From JAVJUV01 sp047314965 (GTDB taxonomy: Bacteria > Pseudomonadota > Alphaproteobacteria > Rhodobacterales > Rhodobacteraceae): 64,000 nt of DNA. The translations under genes and the position numbers were made by a program. Of this stretch, positions 43,134-51,514 are shown in pieces (positions within the stretch are counted from its first letter, which is position 1; each line of letters opens with the position of its first letter). The stretch lies in assembly GCF_047314965.1 (NCBI RefSeq), contig NZ_JBLBVK010000058.1:288032-352031 (forward strand), in the 5' to 3' direction. Under the pieces are notes generated by a model, which had not been told where the DNA came from, made no database searches, and saw only the letters and a program-made list of their open reading frames with translations.

Positions 43134-44447
43134 ATGCCTCAGTTTCTGAATACTCGCGACCCAGACTTCGAAGATCGGTTTCAGGCGCTTTTGTCCATGA
43201 AGCGCGAAGATGCGCCGGATGTGGATGCGGCGGTTGCCGGGATCATTGCCGACGTACGCGCACGCGGCGATGAGGCGCTGATCGAACTGACGTCCAAGTT
43301 TGATCGTCTGGATCTCACTCCGGAAACCTTTGCTTTCTCAGAGGACGAAATTGACGCTGCCATAGCCGAGGTTCCCGAGGCAGAGCGCGCAGCGCTGGAG
43401 TTGGCGGCGGACCGCATCGCGGCGTATCACGAGCGCCAGTTGCCGCAGGACGAATCCTGGACCGATGAGGCGGGTGCTACTCTGGGGTGGCGCTGGACCG
43501 CAGTTTCTGCGGCCGGGCTTTATGTGCCTGGTGGTCTGGCGAGTTATCCGTCGTCGGTCTTGATGAACGCCATACCGGCCAAGGTGGCGGGGGTAGAGCG
43601 TCTGGTGATAACGGCCCCGACCCCGGATGGTAAGGTCAATCCACTCGTGCTTCTGGCCGCGCGCCTCTCCGGGATCGACACGGTCTATCGACTTGGTGGC
43701 GCGCAGGCTATCGCCGCGCTGGCCTACGGAACCAAGTCCATTCGCCCCGTCGACAAGATCACCGGACCGGGAAACGCATGGGTCGCTGCGGCCAAGCGGC
43801 GGGTTTTCGGCAAGGTCGGAATCGACATGATCGCGGGCCCCTCCGAAATTCTCGTGATTGCGGATGCAGACAACGATCCCGACTGGATTGCCATCGATCT
43901 TCTCAGCCAGGCAGAACATGACGAAAGCGCTCAATCGATCCTGATCACCACGTCTGAGCGCTTCGGGCGAGACGTGGCAGCATCGGTCGACAACTATCTG
44001 AAAGTCTTGGAGCGTTCTGGGATCGCGGGAAAGAGTTGGGAGACCAATGGCGCAATCATAACCGTACGGAACCTGGGCGAAGCGGCGGCGCTTGCCGACG
44101 ACATCGCGCCCGAGCATCTTGAGCTTTGCGTCGCCAATCCCGAAGCGCTGTCAGAGAACATCCGGCACGCGGGCGCGATTTTCCTCGGTGCGTGGACACC
44201 GGAGGCGATTGGCGACTACGTGGGCGGCCCAAACCACGTGTTGCCGACGGCTCGGTCCGCGCGTTTCTCTTCTGGGCTTTCGGTCCTGGATTTCATGAAG
44301 CGTACGACCCTCGCCAAGATGACACCCGGCGCACTGGCGCGTATCGGGCCCGCGGCGGAAACCTTGGCCGGTAGCGAAAGTCTTGAGGCGCATGGCCTCA
44401 GTGTCAGGGCTCGACTGGACATGCTGAACGAGGAGGGCGACGAATGA
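43134..44447 (+). CDS. hisD: Histidinol dehydrogenase
   Basis: The protein is 437 residues. It has GLYVPGGLASYPSSVLMNAIP, GPGNAWVAAAKRRVFG and MIAGPSEILVIAD, all standard HisD blocks. Zinc ligands Gln and His are in LSQAEHDESAQ, and the catalytic Glu-His pair is in APEHLEL. It oxidises L-histidinol to L-histidine with two NAD, the last steps of histidine synthesis. It heads a coupled run of genes (UPF0262, phosphatase, NTF2-like, acetyltransferase). Confidence 0.97.
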   Translation: MPQFLNTRDPDFEDRFQALLSMKREDAPDVDAAVAGIIADVRARGDEALIELTSKFDRLDLTPETFAFSEDEIDAAIAEVPEAERAALELAADRIAAYHERQLPQDESWTDEAGATLGWRWTAVSAAGLYVPGGLASYPSSVLMNAIPAKVAGVERLVITAPTPDGKVNPLVLLAARLSGIDTVYRLGGAQAIAALAYGTKSIRPVDKITGPGNAWVAAAKRRVFGKVGIDMIAGPSEILVIADADNDPDWIAIDLLSQAEHDESAQSILITTSERFGRDVAASVDNYLKVLERSGIAGKSWETNGAIITVRNLGEAAALADDIAPEHLELCVANPEALSENIRHAGAIFLGAWTPEAIGDYVGGPNHVLPTARSARFSSGLSVLDFMKRTTLAKMTPGALARIGPAAETLAGSESLEAHGLSVRARLDMLNEEGDE

Positions 44448-44923
44448 GCAAAATTGCACATATCGAGATCGACGACAGCGCCCTTCCGCCACCGACGCCC
44501 GAAATCGAACAAGAGCGGAAGGTCGCCATTTTCGACCTATTGGAGGACAATAGCTTCAACCTTCCAGCACGAGATGGCCGCGAAGTACCCGACGGGCCAT
44601 ACCGTCTCATGCTTGCGATCCGGGACCGCCGTCTGGTTTTCGATATCCAGACCGAAGATGAACAGCAAGCGGCAGAGTTTCACTTGTCTTTGGGCCCGTT
44701 CCGGCAGGTGGTGAAGGACTACTTCCAGATTTGTGAAAGCTATTTCGACGCCGTGAAGAAATTGCCGCCCAGCCAAATCGAGGCGATCGACATGGCAAGG
44801 CGTGGTATTCACAACGAGGGCGCACGCGTTGTGCAGGAACGTCTGGAAGGCAAGGCCGAACTGGATATCGACACCGCGCGGCGGTTGTTCACGCTGATCT
44901 GCGTCCTGCATTTCGGGGGCTGA
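44444..44923 (+). CDS. UPF0262 family protein
   Basis: The protein is 159 residues. VAIFDLLEDNSFNL, YRLMLAIRDRRLVFDI and AIDMARRGIHNEGARVVQER are the UPF0262 pattern. The family is confined to alphaproteobacteria, always close to hisD, and has no known function. It overlaps hisD by 4 bases and the phosphatase gene follows after 4 bases. Confidence 0.92.
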   Translation: MSKIAHIEIDDSALPPPTPEIEQERKVAIFDLLEDNSFNLPARDGREVPDGPYRLMLAIRDRRLVFDIQTEDEQQAAEFHLSLGPFRQVVKDYFQICESYFDAVKKLPPSQIEAIDMARRGIHNEGARVVQERLEGKAELDIDTARRLFTLICVLHFGG

Positions 44924-44927
44924 GCGA

Positions 44928-45389
44928 TTGGCGGACCTGCCTCAGTCGGTTCTCTTCTGCTGCGATCACAACGCTGTCCGCTCGCCCATGGCCGAGGGGA
45001 TGATGAAGAAGTTCTATGGCACCGAAACGTACGTGCAGTCTGCCGGCGTCAAGGGCGACATGGAGATCGACGGGTTTTCGATCGCGGTATGTCAGGAGCT
45101 TGGGATTGAACTGTCGCGACATCGGTCACGCAGCTTCGACGAAATGCAGGAATGGGGAGATGACCTGTCGGGGTTCGACCTGGTCATCGCCCTTTCGCCC
45201 GCCGCACAGAGAAAAGCTCTCGATCTGACGCGGTTCTTTCATCTTGACGTCGAGTACTGGCCGATCCTCGATCCGACCGGGCTGGGAGAGACCCGGGAAC
45301 AGAAGCTCGCCAGCTACCGACAAAGCCGCGACCAGATCCGGCAACGCATGCTGGAAAGGTTTGGGCCCCCGACAGAGGTGCAGGAATGA
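44928..45389 (+). CDS. Low-molecular-weight protein tyrosine phosphatase-like protein
   Basis: The protein is 153 residues from TTG 44928. VLFCCDHNAVRSPMAEGM is a variant of the CxxNxCRS phosphate loop: C-D-H-N-A-V-R-S keeps the nucleophile Cys and the Arg but has Val where many have Cys or Ile. WPILDPTGLGETREQ near residue 107 has the acid Asp in the DP motif. This group covers LMW tyrosine phosphatases and ArsC-type arsenate reductases; the conserved hisD-infA context argues for the housekeeping phosphatase-like group. Confidence 0.85.
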   Translation: MADLPQSVLFCCDHNAVRSPMAEGMMKKFYGTETYVQSAGVKGDMEIDGFSIAVCQELGIELSRHRSRSFDEMQEWGDDLSGFDLVIALSPAAQRKALDLTRFFHLDVEYWPILDPTGLGETREQKLASYRQSRDQIRQRMLERFGPPTEVQE

Positions 45390-45778
45390 CAGAGACCGTG
45401 CATAGATACTTCGATGCCTTCAATGCTGGTAATGTAAAGGAAATGCTCGATTGCCTTGGCGATCACGTCGAACATCATGTCAATGAAGGTAATGTTCGGA
45501 TAGGGAAGAAAGCGTTCCGCGAGTTTTGCGAGCACATGAACCGGTGTTATCGGGAGAAACTGACGGAAATCGTGATCTTCGAGGCCGAAAGTGGAACCAG
45601 GGCCTCGGCGGAATATATCGTCGAGGGTACGTACCTTGAGACTGACGAGGGTTTGCCGGAGGCCCGAGGGCAATGTTATCGCCTTCCCGCTGGTTCATTC
45701 TTCAGTCTTGAAGACGAAAGGATCACGCGGGTGACGACCTATTACAATCTTGCCGATTGGCTGAGACAGGTCGGATGA
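45386..45778 (+). CDS. NTF2-like (SnoaL/ketosteroid isomerase fold) protein
   Basis: The protein is 130 residues. YFDAFNAGNVKEMLDCLGDHV at the N-terminus and GSFFSLEDERITRVTTYYNL at the C-terminus are the typical NTF2-fold ends of the SnoaL-like group. Such proteins are isomerases, hydrolases or ligand binders. It overlaps the phosphatase by 4 bases and the acetyltransferase by 4 bases. It is not part of the usual hisD-infA gene set, so it looks like an insertion here. Confidence 0.8.
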   Translation: MTETVHRYFDAFNAGNVKEMLDCLGDHVEHHVNEGNVRIGKKAFREFCEHMNRCYREKLTEIVIFEAESGTRASAEYIVEGTYLETDEGLPEARGQCYRLPAGSFFSLEDERITRVTTYYNLADWLRQVG

Positions 45779-46362
45779 GTCTGGACGTCCAGATCCTTAC
45801 CGGTGCGGCACTGGAGGCAGCACTGGGCGATGTCGCGGCACTTCGGATCAGTGTGTTTCGTGACTACCCCTATCTGTATGATGGCGACGAGGCTTACGAA
45901 CGGCGCTATCTGGCGGCGTATCGAGACGCACCCGGTGCCATTCTGGTAGGGGCGTTCGACGGAGCGCGATTGGTGGGAGCGTCGACCGGCACCCCACTGG
46001 CGCGTCATGATCCCGCTTTCGCTGCACCACTCGTAGATGCCGGGTACGATGTTGATCGGATTTTTTATTGCGCCGAGAGCGTCTTGCTGAAGCCATACCG
46101 CGGTCAAGGCGTTGGCCATCGGTTCTTCGATATCCGCGAGGCGCATGCGCGCGATCTTGGGTTGGAGTTCTCTGCTTTCTGCGGCGTTGTCCGGCCGGAA
46201 GATCATCCTGCCCGCACCCCCGATTACCGGTCGCTCGACGATTTCTGGAGCCGGAGAGGATATTCGCCGATCCCGGGAGCCATCGCGAATTTCGACTGGA
46301 AGGAAATCGGGACAGACGAAGAAGTCCCACACGAGCTTCAGTTTTGGATTCGCAGGCTGTGA
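45775..46362 (+). CDS. GNAT-family acetyltransferase
   Basis: The protein is 195 residues from ATG 45775. AAYRDAPGAILVGAFDGARLVG is the central sheet, and VLLKPYRGQGVGHRFFDIRE is motif A with the R/Q-x-x-G-x-G/A acetyl-CoA loop. LEFSAFCGVVRPEDHPARTP follows. It transfers an acetyl group to a small molecule or protein amine. It is the last gene of the hisD run and is followed by a 419-base gap. Confidence 0.85.
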   Translation: MSLDVQILTGAALEAALGDVAALRISVFRDYPYLYDGDEAYERRYLAAYRDAPGAILVGAFDGARLVGASTGTPLARHDPAFAAPLVDAGYDVDRIFYCAESVLLKPYRGQGVGHRFFDIREAHARDLGLEFSAFCGVVRPEDHPARTPDYRSLDDFWSRRGYSPIPGAIANFDWKEIGTDEEVPHELQFWIRRL

Positions 46363-46781
46363 GCATATTGAAATATCTGGAAATTGCGCGGACTGCCGAG
46401 ATGGGTGCGCAAAATCGTGACACGCAGTGAGATCACTGATCATGGAACATTCGTTGGCGAAATCCAGAGAGTGTTGAAACTCCCAGGTTCGAAGATGCTT
46501 TGCCTCCATGACGTCTGGATTCCTCGATCTGGCAGCTTTCGACGGTCGACCATACCCAGTCGAATCAGCCCTTGGTGGCTTTCCGAATATTGAAATGCTT
46601 GTCGTGGGGAACCTGTTTCTGCCAAAGCCAACTCTCGTCAAAACAGAACCCACAACACTCGGGGCGCCTGTCAAACACACGCGGCTTATGTGCACTCGAT
46701 TCGATTCTCCCTTGATTCGGAGACGGATAAGGCCCAAATAGACGCGCGTCCAACGAAGGGCGAGAGTGACAAGGAGAGACC
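46363..46781. other. Intergenic gap between the acetyltransferase and infA
   Basis: No coding sequence is supported on either strand, and I see no tRNA or repeat. The last 60 bases, with TTGATT near 46711 and an AT-rich stretch following, probably hold the infA promoter. GGAGAG just before ATG 46782 is the infA ribosome site. Confidence 0.4.
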
Positions 46782-47000
46782 ATGGCCAAGGAAGAATTGC
46801 TCGAATTTCCTGGTGTCGTGAAGGAACTCCTGCCGAACGCGACATTCAGGGTCGAGCTTGAGAACGGCCATGAGATCATCGCGCACACGGCAGGCAAGAT
46901 GCGTAAGAACCGCATCCGGGTTCTGGCTGGCGACCGGGTTCAGGTGGAAATGACGCCGTACGACCTGACGAAAGGTCGGATCAACTACCGCTTCAAGTGA
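46782..47000 (+). CDS. infA: Translation initiation factor IF-1
   Basis: The protein is 72 residues, exactly the usual length. MAKEELLEFPGVVKELLPNA and HTAGKMRKNRIRVLAGDRVQ are the S1/OB-fold IF-1 signature. It binds the ribosomal A site during initiation. Its stop overlaps the GTG start of maf. Confidence 0.98.
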   Translation: MAKEELLEFPGVVKELLPNATFRVELENGHEIIAHTAGKMRKNRIRVLAGDRVQVEMTPYDLTKGRINYRFK

Positions 47001-47587
47001 CAGGCGAAATCCCTCGTCTTGTTCTCGGCTCGGCGAGTCCGAGGCGTCTTGAAATTCTTGCGCAGCTCGGCGTCACGCCGAATGATGTGCGACCGCCAGA
47101 GGTTGATGAAACGCCTCTTCCCGGTGAATTGCCTCGTGCCTATTGCATCCGGGTCACCAGGGACAAAGCGATGGCCGTTCCTCGCGTCCGAGGCGAAATT
47201 GTGCTCACCGCGGATACGACGGTCGCCATTGGGCGACGAATATTCGGAAAGCCCGCTGGCCGTTCCGAAGCCGAGGAGTTTCTCACAAGGCTTCAGGGAC
47301 GGCGTCACCGCGTACTAACTGCTGTTGCGGTTGCCTCGGACAGCGGGTTTCGTGAGCGTTGTGTGGAAAGCATCGTCAAGATGAAGCGCCTGTCCGACGC
47401 AGAGATGCAGGGCTACCTTGATACGGAAGACTGGAAGGGCAAGGCAGGAGCGTACGCAATACAGGGCCCAGCTGGTGCAATCATCCCTTGGATTTCAGGA
47501 TCTTATTCCGCGATCATGGGGCTTCCTGCGTATGAAACCGCTACGCTTTTGCGGTCGGTGGGACTCCCGATTTGGGGCAAGGGCTGA
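46997..47587 (+). CDS. Maf-like nucleoside triphosphate pyrophosphatase
   Basis: The protein is 196 residues from GTG 46997. LVLGSASPRRLEILAQLG is the Maf signature. RDKAMAV and LTADTTVAIGRRIFGKP follow, the latter with the catalytic Asp. The family hydrolyses non-canonical nucleotides such as dTTP/UTP analogues. It sits between infA and the RNase E/G gene, as in most alphaproteobacteria. Overlap with the next gene is one base (TGATG). Confidence 0.94.
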   Translation: MTGEIPRLVLGSASPRRLEILAQLGVTPNDVRPPEVDETPLPGELPRAYCIRVTRDKAMAVPRVRGEIVLTADTTVAIGRRIFGKPAGRSEAEEFLTRLQGRRHRVLTAVAVASDSGFRERCVESIVKMKRLSDAEMQGYLDTEDWKGKAGAYAIQGPAGAIIPWISGSYSAIMGLPAYETATLLRSVGLPIWGKG

Positions 47588-48618
47588 TGAAGGGAACGCT
47601 TGTCGCATTCGATACATGGCGCGGCCGCGCCGCTGCTGCCCGAATGGTGGATGGGCGGTTGGACGATCTTATGATCGATCCGCCGGATGACAGGATTGCA
47701 CCCGGTACGATTTATCGCGCAAAGGTCGGACGCCCGCTGAAGGGGCAGGGCGGTGCGATTCTTGAAACGCCGGACGGCCCCTTGTTCCTGAGGCAGGCCA
47801 AAGGGTTGCCGCAGGGCGAGAACCTGCTGGTTCAGACCTCCACCTATCCCGAAGCGGGAAAAGCTACGCCGGCTGGCCTTAAGCTCTTGTTCAAAAGCCG
47901 TTTCGTCATCGTTACCCCCGGTGCGGAGGGCGCGAACATCGCCCGCAGCATCAAGGATGAAGAACGCCGCGTCGAATTGCGCGAACTGCTGGCGGGCATT
48001 GATTTGGCCGATGGCATGGGGTTGGTCGTGCGTTCCGCTGCGGTGGGGGCAGATGACGAGGCTGTTCTGGATGACATCACCCAAACCCTCGATTTGGCAA
48101 GGAATGTCATGTCAGAGCCGGTGAACGGGCCAATCGAAAAGCTGCTGGATGGTGCAGGCGCCAACGAGTTGGCCTGGCGGGAGTGGCCAACTCCGGACAT
48201 GAGCGATACCGAGGCAGGCAGTTTCGCGCGCCATGGTGTCGATATCGCCATAGAGGCACTCAGTGACCCGCGCGAACCCCTGTCCGGCTCCGGTTCCATG
48301 TTCGTGGAGGCTACCCGCGCATTGGTTGCTGTGGACGTCAATACCGGTGGGGACACGTCTCCGGCCGCCGGATTGAAGGCCAATATCGCGGCGGTTCAGG
48401 CGCTTCCGCGCGCCCTTCGGCTTCGCGGTCTCGGAGGGCAGGTGGTTCTTGACCTGGCTCCCATGGGCAAGAAGGACCGCCGGCAGGTCGAGCAGGCCCT
48501 GACCCGGGCGTTTCGTTCCGATCCGATCGAAACCAGTCTTGTCGGCTGGACTCCCCTTGGGCATCTCGAGCTCCTCCGCAAGCGCGAGCGGCTCCCGCTG
48601 AATGAGATCGTGTCATGA
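47587..48618 (+). CDS. Ribonuclease E/G family protein, short form
   Basis: The protein is 343 residues, much shorter than RNase E and slightly shorter than RNase G. The catalytic aspartates are seen in ALVAVDVNTGGDTSPAAGL and LGGQVVLDLAPMGKKDRRQ. The N-terminal S1 part is reduced and the C-terminal zinc-link and scaffold regions are absent. This short type next to maf and yacG is usual in Rhodobacterales and is probably a second, RNase G-like enzyme beside a full RNase E elsewhere. Confidence 0.88.
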   Translation: MKGTLVAFDTWRGRAAAARMVDGRLDDLMIDPPDDRIAPGTIYRAKVGRPLKGQGGAILETPDGPLFLRQAKGLPQGENLLVQTSTYPEAGKATPAGLKLLFKSRFVIVTPGAEGANIARSIKDEERRVELRELLAGIDLADGMGLVVRSAAVGADDEAVLDDITQTLDLARNVMSEPVNGPIEKLLDGAGANELAWREWPTPDMSDTEAGSFARHGVDIAIEALSDPREPLSGSGSMFVEATRALVAVDVNTGGDTSPAAGLKANIAAVQALPRALRLRGLGGQVVLDLAPMGKKDRRQVEQALTRAFRSDPIETSLVGWTPLGHLELLRKRERLPLNEIVS

Positions 48619-48797
48619 GTTGTCCGATCTGCGCAAAAGCTTCCGATCCGCGCTACCGGCCATTCTGTTCGAAGCGGTGTGCCGATGTCGATCTGGCGCG
48701 TTGGCTGCGCGGAAGCTACGCCATACCGGACGAGACGTCTCTGGTGTCCGAAGAGGAGGATGAACCGGTCTCGCCGAAAACCCGCAAACCGCACTGA
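48615..48797 (+). CDS. yacG: DNA gyrase inhibitor YacG
   Basis: The protein is 60 residues. CPICAKASDPRYRPFCSKRC is a four-cysteine zinc site, followed by DLARWLRGSYAIP. It matches YacG, a zinc protein that binds GyrB. It overlaps the RNase gene by 4 bases and is the last gene before tRNA-Phe. Confidence 0.93.
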   Translation: MSCPICAKASDPRYRPFCSKRCADVDLARWLRGSYAIPDETSLVSEEEDEPVSPKTRKPH

Positions 48798-48877
48798 TTT
48801 TTTCGGTTTGGCCTCTGGACAGCCCATCATCCCGACATTAGAACACGGCGACCTGACCGGCCGAGCCCGGTCCCCGT

Positions 48878-48952
48878 GCCCGGGTAGCTCAGGGGTAGAG
48901 CAGTGGATTGAAAATCCTCGTGTCGGTGGTTCGATTCCGCCCCCGGGCACCA
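48878..48952 (+). tRNA. tRNA-Phe (GAA)
   Basis: Acceptor GCCCGGG pairs with CCCGGGC, then A and encoded CCA. The D-arm is GCTC-AGGGGTA-GAGC. Anticodon loop TTGAAAA gives GAA. The anticodon stem GTGGA/TCCTC has a U-U opposition at position 28-42. T-arm GGTTCGATTCC is intact. The element integrated at its 3' end left the gene complete. Confidence 0.97.
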
Positions 48953-48960
48953 CTTCAAAA

Positions 48961-49024
48961 TCCAGCAACGTCCAGAGACGTCCAAGTCATTGTAATGGCT
49001 GGATTCCGAGTCCAGGGGAGTCCA
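48961..49024. repeat. Phased TCCA repeats, probable recombinase arm sites
   Basis: TCCA occurs at 48961, 48971, 48981, 49011 and 49021, all exactly a multiple of 10 bases apart; the last four are GTCCA. They lie directly between the tRNA-Phe 3' end and the integrase gene, where attachment-site arm boxes are expected. Confidence 0.5.
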
Positions 49025-49098
49025 CCCAAAACCAGTGGCAGCCGACAAAAAGTGGGGTATTCTTCGGGGTATGATCAATTCGATTCCGATTCTCTTTG

Positions 49099-50301
49099 AT
49101 GCCCCTGACTGACACTGCAATCCGCAATCTTTCCCCCCGGGAAAAACCCTTCAAGGTCAGCGACTCGCACGGCCTTTATCTTCTTGTGAACCCCGGCGGG
49201 TCACGGCTCTGGCGATTCAAGTACCGGTACAATGGCCGCGAAAAGCTCCTCGCGCTTGGAAGCTACCCGCTTGTGGGTCTGAAACATGCCCGAGAAAAGC
49301 GGGATGACGCCCGACTTCTTCTCGTCGATGGATATGATCCCTCAGCCGAACGCCAGAAGCGTCGTCGGCAAGAGTTCCTGGAACAAGGCATCTCATTTGC
49401 GGACATTGCTGAAGAGTATGTCGAGAAGCTCCGGCGCGAAGGCCGGGCAGTTCAGACCCTCCGCAAGCTCGAGTGGTTGATCTCCTTGGCGGAACCGCAA
49501 CTCGGTCGGTTTGATGTCAAAGAAATCGAAGCCCAAGACGTGCTCGCGGCCCTGCGGGCAGTTGAGGCCGAAGGCAAGTTCGAAACAGCGACACGTCTCA
49601 GGTCCACCATTGGCGCCATCATTCGTTATGCGATCGCGACGGGTCGTGCGACCCAGGATCCGACACTCGCGCTCAAAGGCGCGCTCATTCGTCCTCGAAA
49701 GCAGCACCGCTCGGCAATTCTCAGCAAGGGCGCGCTCGGGAGCCTTCTCTTGGCGATTGACGGATATTCCGGCGAGCCAACCACCGGCATCGCGCTCCAA
49801 CTCCTGGCGCTTCTTGCACCGCGACCGGGCGAGTTGCGGCTGGCAAAATGGGACGAGTTTGATCTTGAGGAAAAGGTCTGGCGCGTGCCGGCCGAGCGGA
49901 CGAAGATGCGTCGCCCGCATCGTGCACCCCTTGCCCGACAGGCACTGGTCTGGCTCGAGGAGTTGAGCCGCTATCGCGGGAATAGCAGCCTTCTTTTTCC
50001 CTCAACGCGCGACTGGACCAAGGCCATCTCGGAGAACACCCTCAATCAGGCGCTGCGGCGCATGGGCTATGATCGTGATGCCATGACGGCACATGGGTTC
50101 CGTGCATCGTTCTCCACGCTCGCCAACGAAGCGGGCAGGTGGCAACAGGACGCGATCGAGCGGGCCCTGGGGCATGTCGAAGGCAACGACGTGAGACGCG
50201 CCTATGCCCGTGGTGAACATTGGGAGGAACGCATTGAACTCGCACAGTGGTGGGCGGATCAACTCGATGCCTATCGGGGTTTGGCGCGACCGGATGAGTG
50301 A
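49099..50301 (+). CDS. Tyrosine recombinase/integrase (P4 type, DUF4102)
   Basis: The protein is 400 residues from ATG 49099. The N-terminal DUF4102 part contains SDSHGLYLLVNPGGSRLWRF and EKLLALGSYPLVGLKHAREK. The catalytic domain shows Arg in APRPGELRLAKWDEFD, His-x-x-Arg in MTAHGFRASFSTLANEAGRW, His in ERALGHVEGNDVRRAY and the Tyr nucleophile near its end. It catalyses site-specific insertion at the 3' end of tRNA-Phe. P4-type integrases are typical of genomic islands and satellites. The gene is intact, so the element may be mobile. Confidence 0.95.
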   Translation: MPLTDTAIRNLSPREKPFKVSDSHGLYLLVNPGGSRLWRFKYRYNGREKLLALGSYPLVGLKHAREKRDDARLLLVDGYDPSAERQKRRRQEFLEQGISFADIAEEYVEKLRREGRAVQTLRKLEWLISLAEPQLGRFDVKEIEAQDVLAALRAVEAEGKFETATRLRSTIGAIIRYAIATGRATQDPTLALKGALIRPRKQHRSAILSKGALGSLLLAIDGYSGEPTTGIALQLLALLAPRPGELRLAKWDEFDLEEKVWRVPAERTKMRRPHRAPLARQALVWLEELSRYRGNSSLLFPSTRDWTKAISENTLNQALRRMGYDRDAMTAHGFRASFSTLANEAGRWQQDAIERALGHVEGNDVRRAYARGEHWEERIELAQWWADQLDAYRGLARPDE

Positions 50302-51067
50302 GAATGAAATACAACCTGCAAGCGGTCTCCAACCGATCTCCATGGAGGCCACGCAAAGGATTATCGAAGCCGCTGGCTTGGGATTTCCTCGGGGCGTCGA
50401 TGAGGAGGAGCATTGCCAGAGCGTCTACCGCGCACTGAATTTTGTCGCCCAATATGTCGCCATCTCAAAGAGTTGGTTTGATGCCGAGGCCGAACAAGAC
50501 AGACTTCGGCAAAAGTTGGACTCTTTGGATGCAGAGTTCCGTACTGCGGAGCGCACGGGAGATCAGAAAGGAGACCGCGAGAACGACGACGCGAACGCAT
50601 CGACGCGGACACGGCACCGGCGAAAGATCGAGGCACTCGAAGTCCAGAAAAAGAAAAGACCTAAGTCCCGTCCCAAAGAGTTCAGCACACACATTTTACC
50701 CTGGCTTCTTGGCCTTTACGAACTCTGCTTCGGGGAAAAGCCAACGGCCTCATATGATCCGAAGAACGGGACGTACAGGCGCACAAGTGGTTTTGTCCAT
50801 GCCGCTCTCAAGGAAATCAGTGAGATCGTGCCTGAACTCACGGACCCGCTTGGGCCATCGGTTCAAGCGGCACTAAGCGAGACCCCGTCGCGTCGACTGG
50901 TCATCAACATCCCGACCGGGGACTCCCTTCGCAAGGCAATCGAGCGCGCTCTAAAGGACAAAGAATCCCCGGCGTCCAAAGAGTTAATTCCGGAGACGTC
51001 GCCTCCCGGTCGACCGCGCCGTGTTTGGATAAAGTGCCGTAACTTTCTGAAAGAAAATCATTTCTAG
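50294..51067 (+). CDS. Hypothetical island protein
   Basis: The protein is 257 residues from ATG 50294, overlapping the integrase stop by 8 bases. The N-terminal third contains FVAQYVAISKSWFDAEAEQD and a charged coiled-coil region. The middle is basic (RRKIEALEVQKKKRPKSRPK). The C-terminal third has LPWLLGLYELCFGEK and a LVINIPTGDSLRKAI segment. I do not recognise a family. Position after the integrase suggests an accessory role in the element, but none can be named. Confidence 0.65.
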   Translation: MSENEIQPASGLQPISMEATQRIIEAAGLGFPRGVDEEEHCQSVYRALNFVAQYVAISKSWFDAEAEQDRLRQKLDSLDAEFRTAERTGDQKGDRENDDANASTRTRHRRKIEALEVQKKKRPKSRPKEFSTHILPWLLGLYELCFGEKPTASYDPKNGTYRRTSGFVHAALKEISEIVPELTDPLGPSVQAALSETPSRRLVINIPTGDSLRKAIERALKDKESPASKELIPETSPPGRPRRVWIKCRNFLKENHF

Positions 51068-51188
51068 GCGCGGCGCGTTGCCGATTTGAGGCTGGTGATA
51101 CCGAAAGACTTTTGTCCGTAGTGGCCGTAATCGGAAATTCCTAGGCTTCTCTGGACTTACCTGGATCTTTTCGCACCGGAGGTGGCTT

Positions 51189-51431
51189 ATGAAGACCAAC
51201 CCAGCAAACCAAAAGCCGTGGATCGATTGCCCGCCGTCTGGTCGGCTTCTTCGTCCGCAGGAGGTGTTCGATCGCATGGGGCTCAGCAAATCGCTGGTCT
51301 ATGCCATGATCGCAGAAGGCACCTTTCCGCCTTTCCTAAAAGTGTCCGCGCGCGCCGCGGCCATGCCAGAAGCGTGGCTCGAGTCGTTCGTCGAAAGTCG
51401 TGCTGAACACGCACTCACACAGACGAACTAG
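51189..51431 (+). CDS. AlpA-like helix-turn-helix regulator/excisionase
   Basis: The protein is 80 residues. LLRPQEVFDRMGLSKSLVYAMIA and GTFPPFLKVSARAAAMPEAW are the MerR-like winged helix of AlpA/Xis proteins. GGAGG lies upstream of ATG 51189. In P4-like elements such proteins activate integrase-linked genes and direct excision. It lies between the integrase and the replication gene, as expected. Confidence 0.85.
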   Translation: MKTNPANQKPWIDCPPSGRLLRPQEVFDRMGLSKSLVYAMIAEGTFPPFLKVSARAAAMPEAWLESFVESRAEHALTQTN

Positions 51432-51514
51432 CCAATCCAATCCGAAAATCGAGGGTCGAAGTGCTGTGGTTTCACATAACCACAACCGTACCCGCTTGAC
51501 TTGATGAGAATGAG

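Noticed and set aside
46508..46741. 77-codon open frame before infA
   Set aside because: No ribosome site and no family pattern; more likely promoter and leader of infA.
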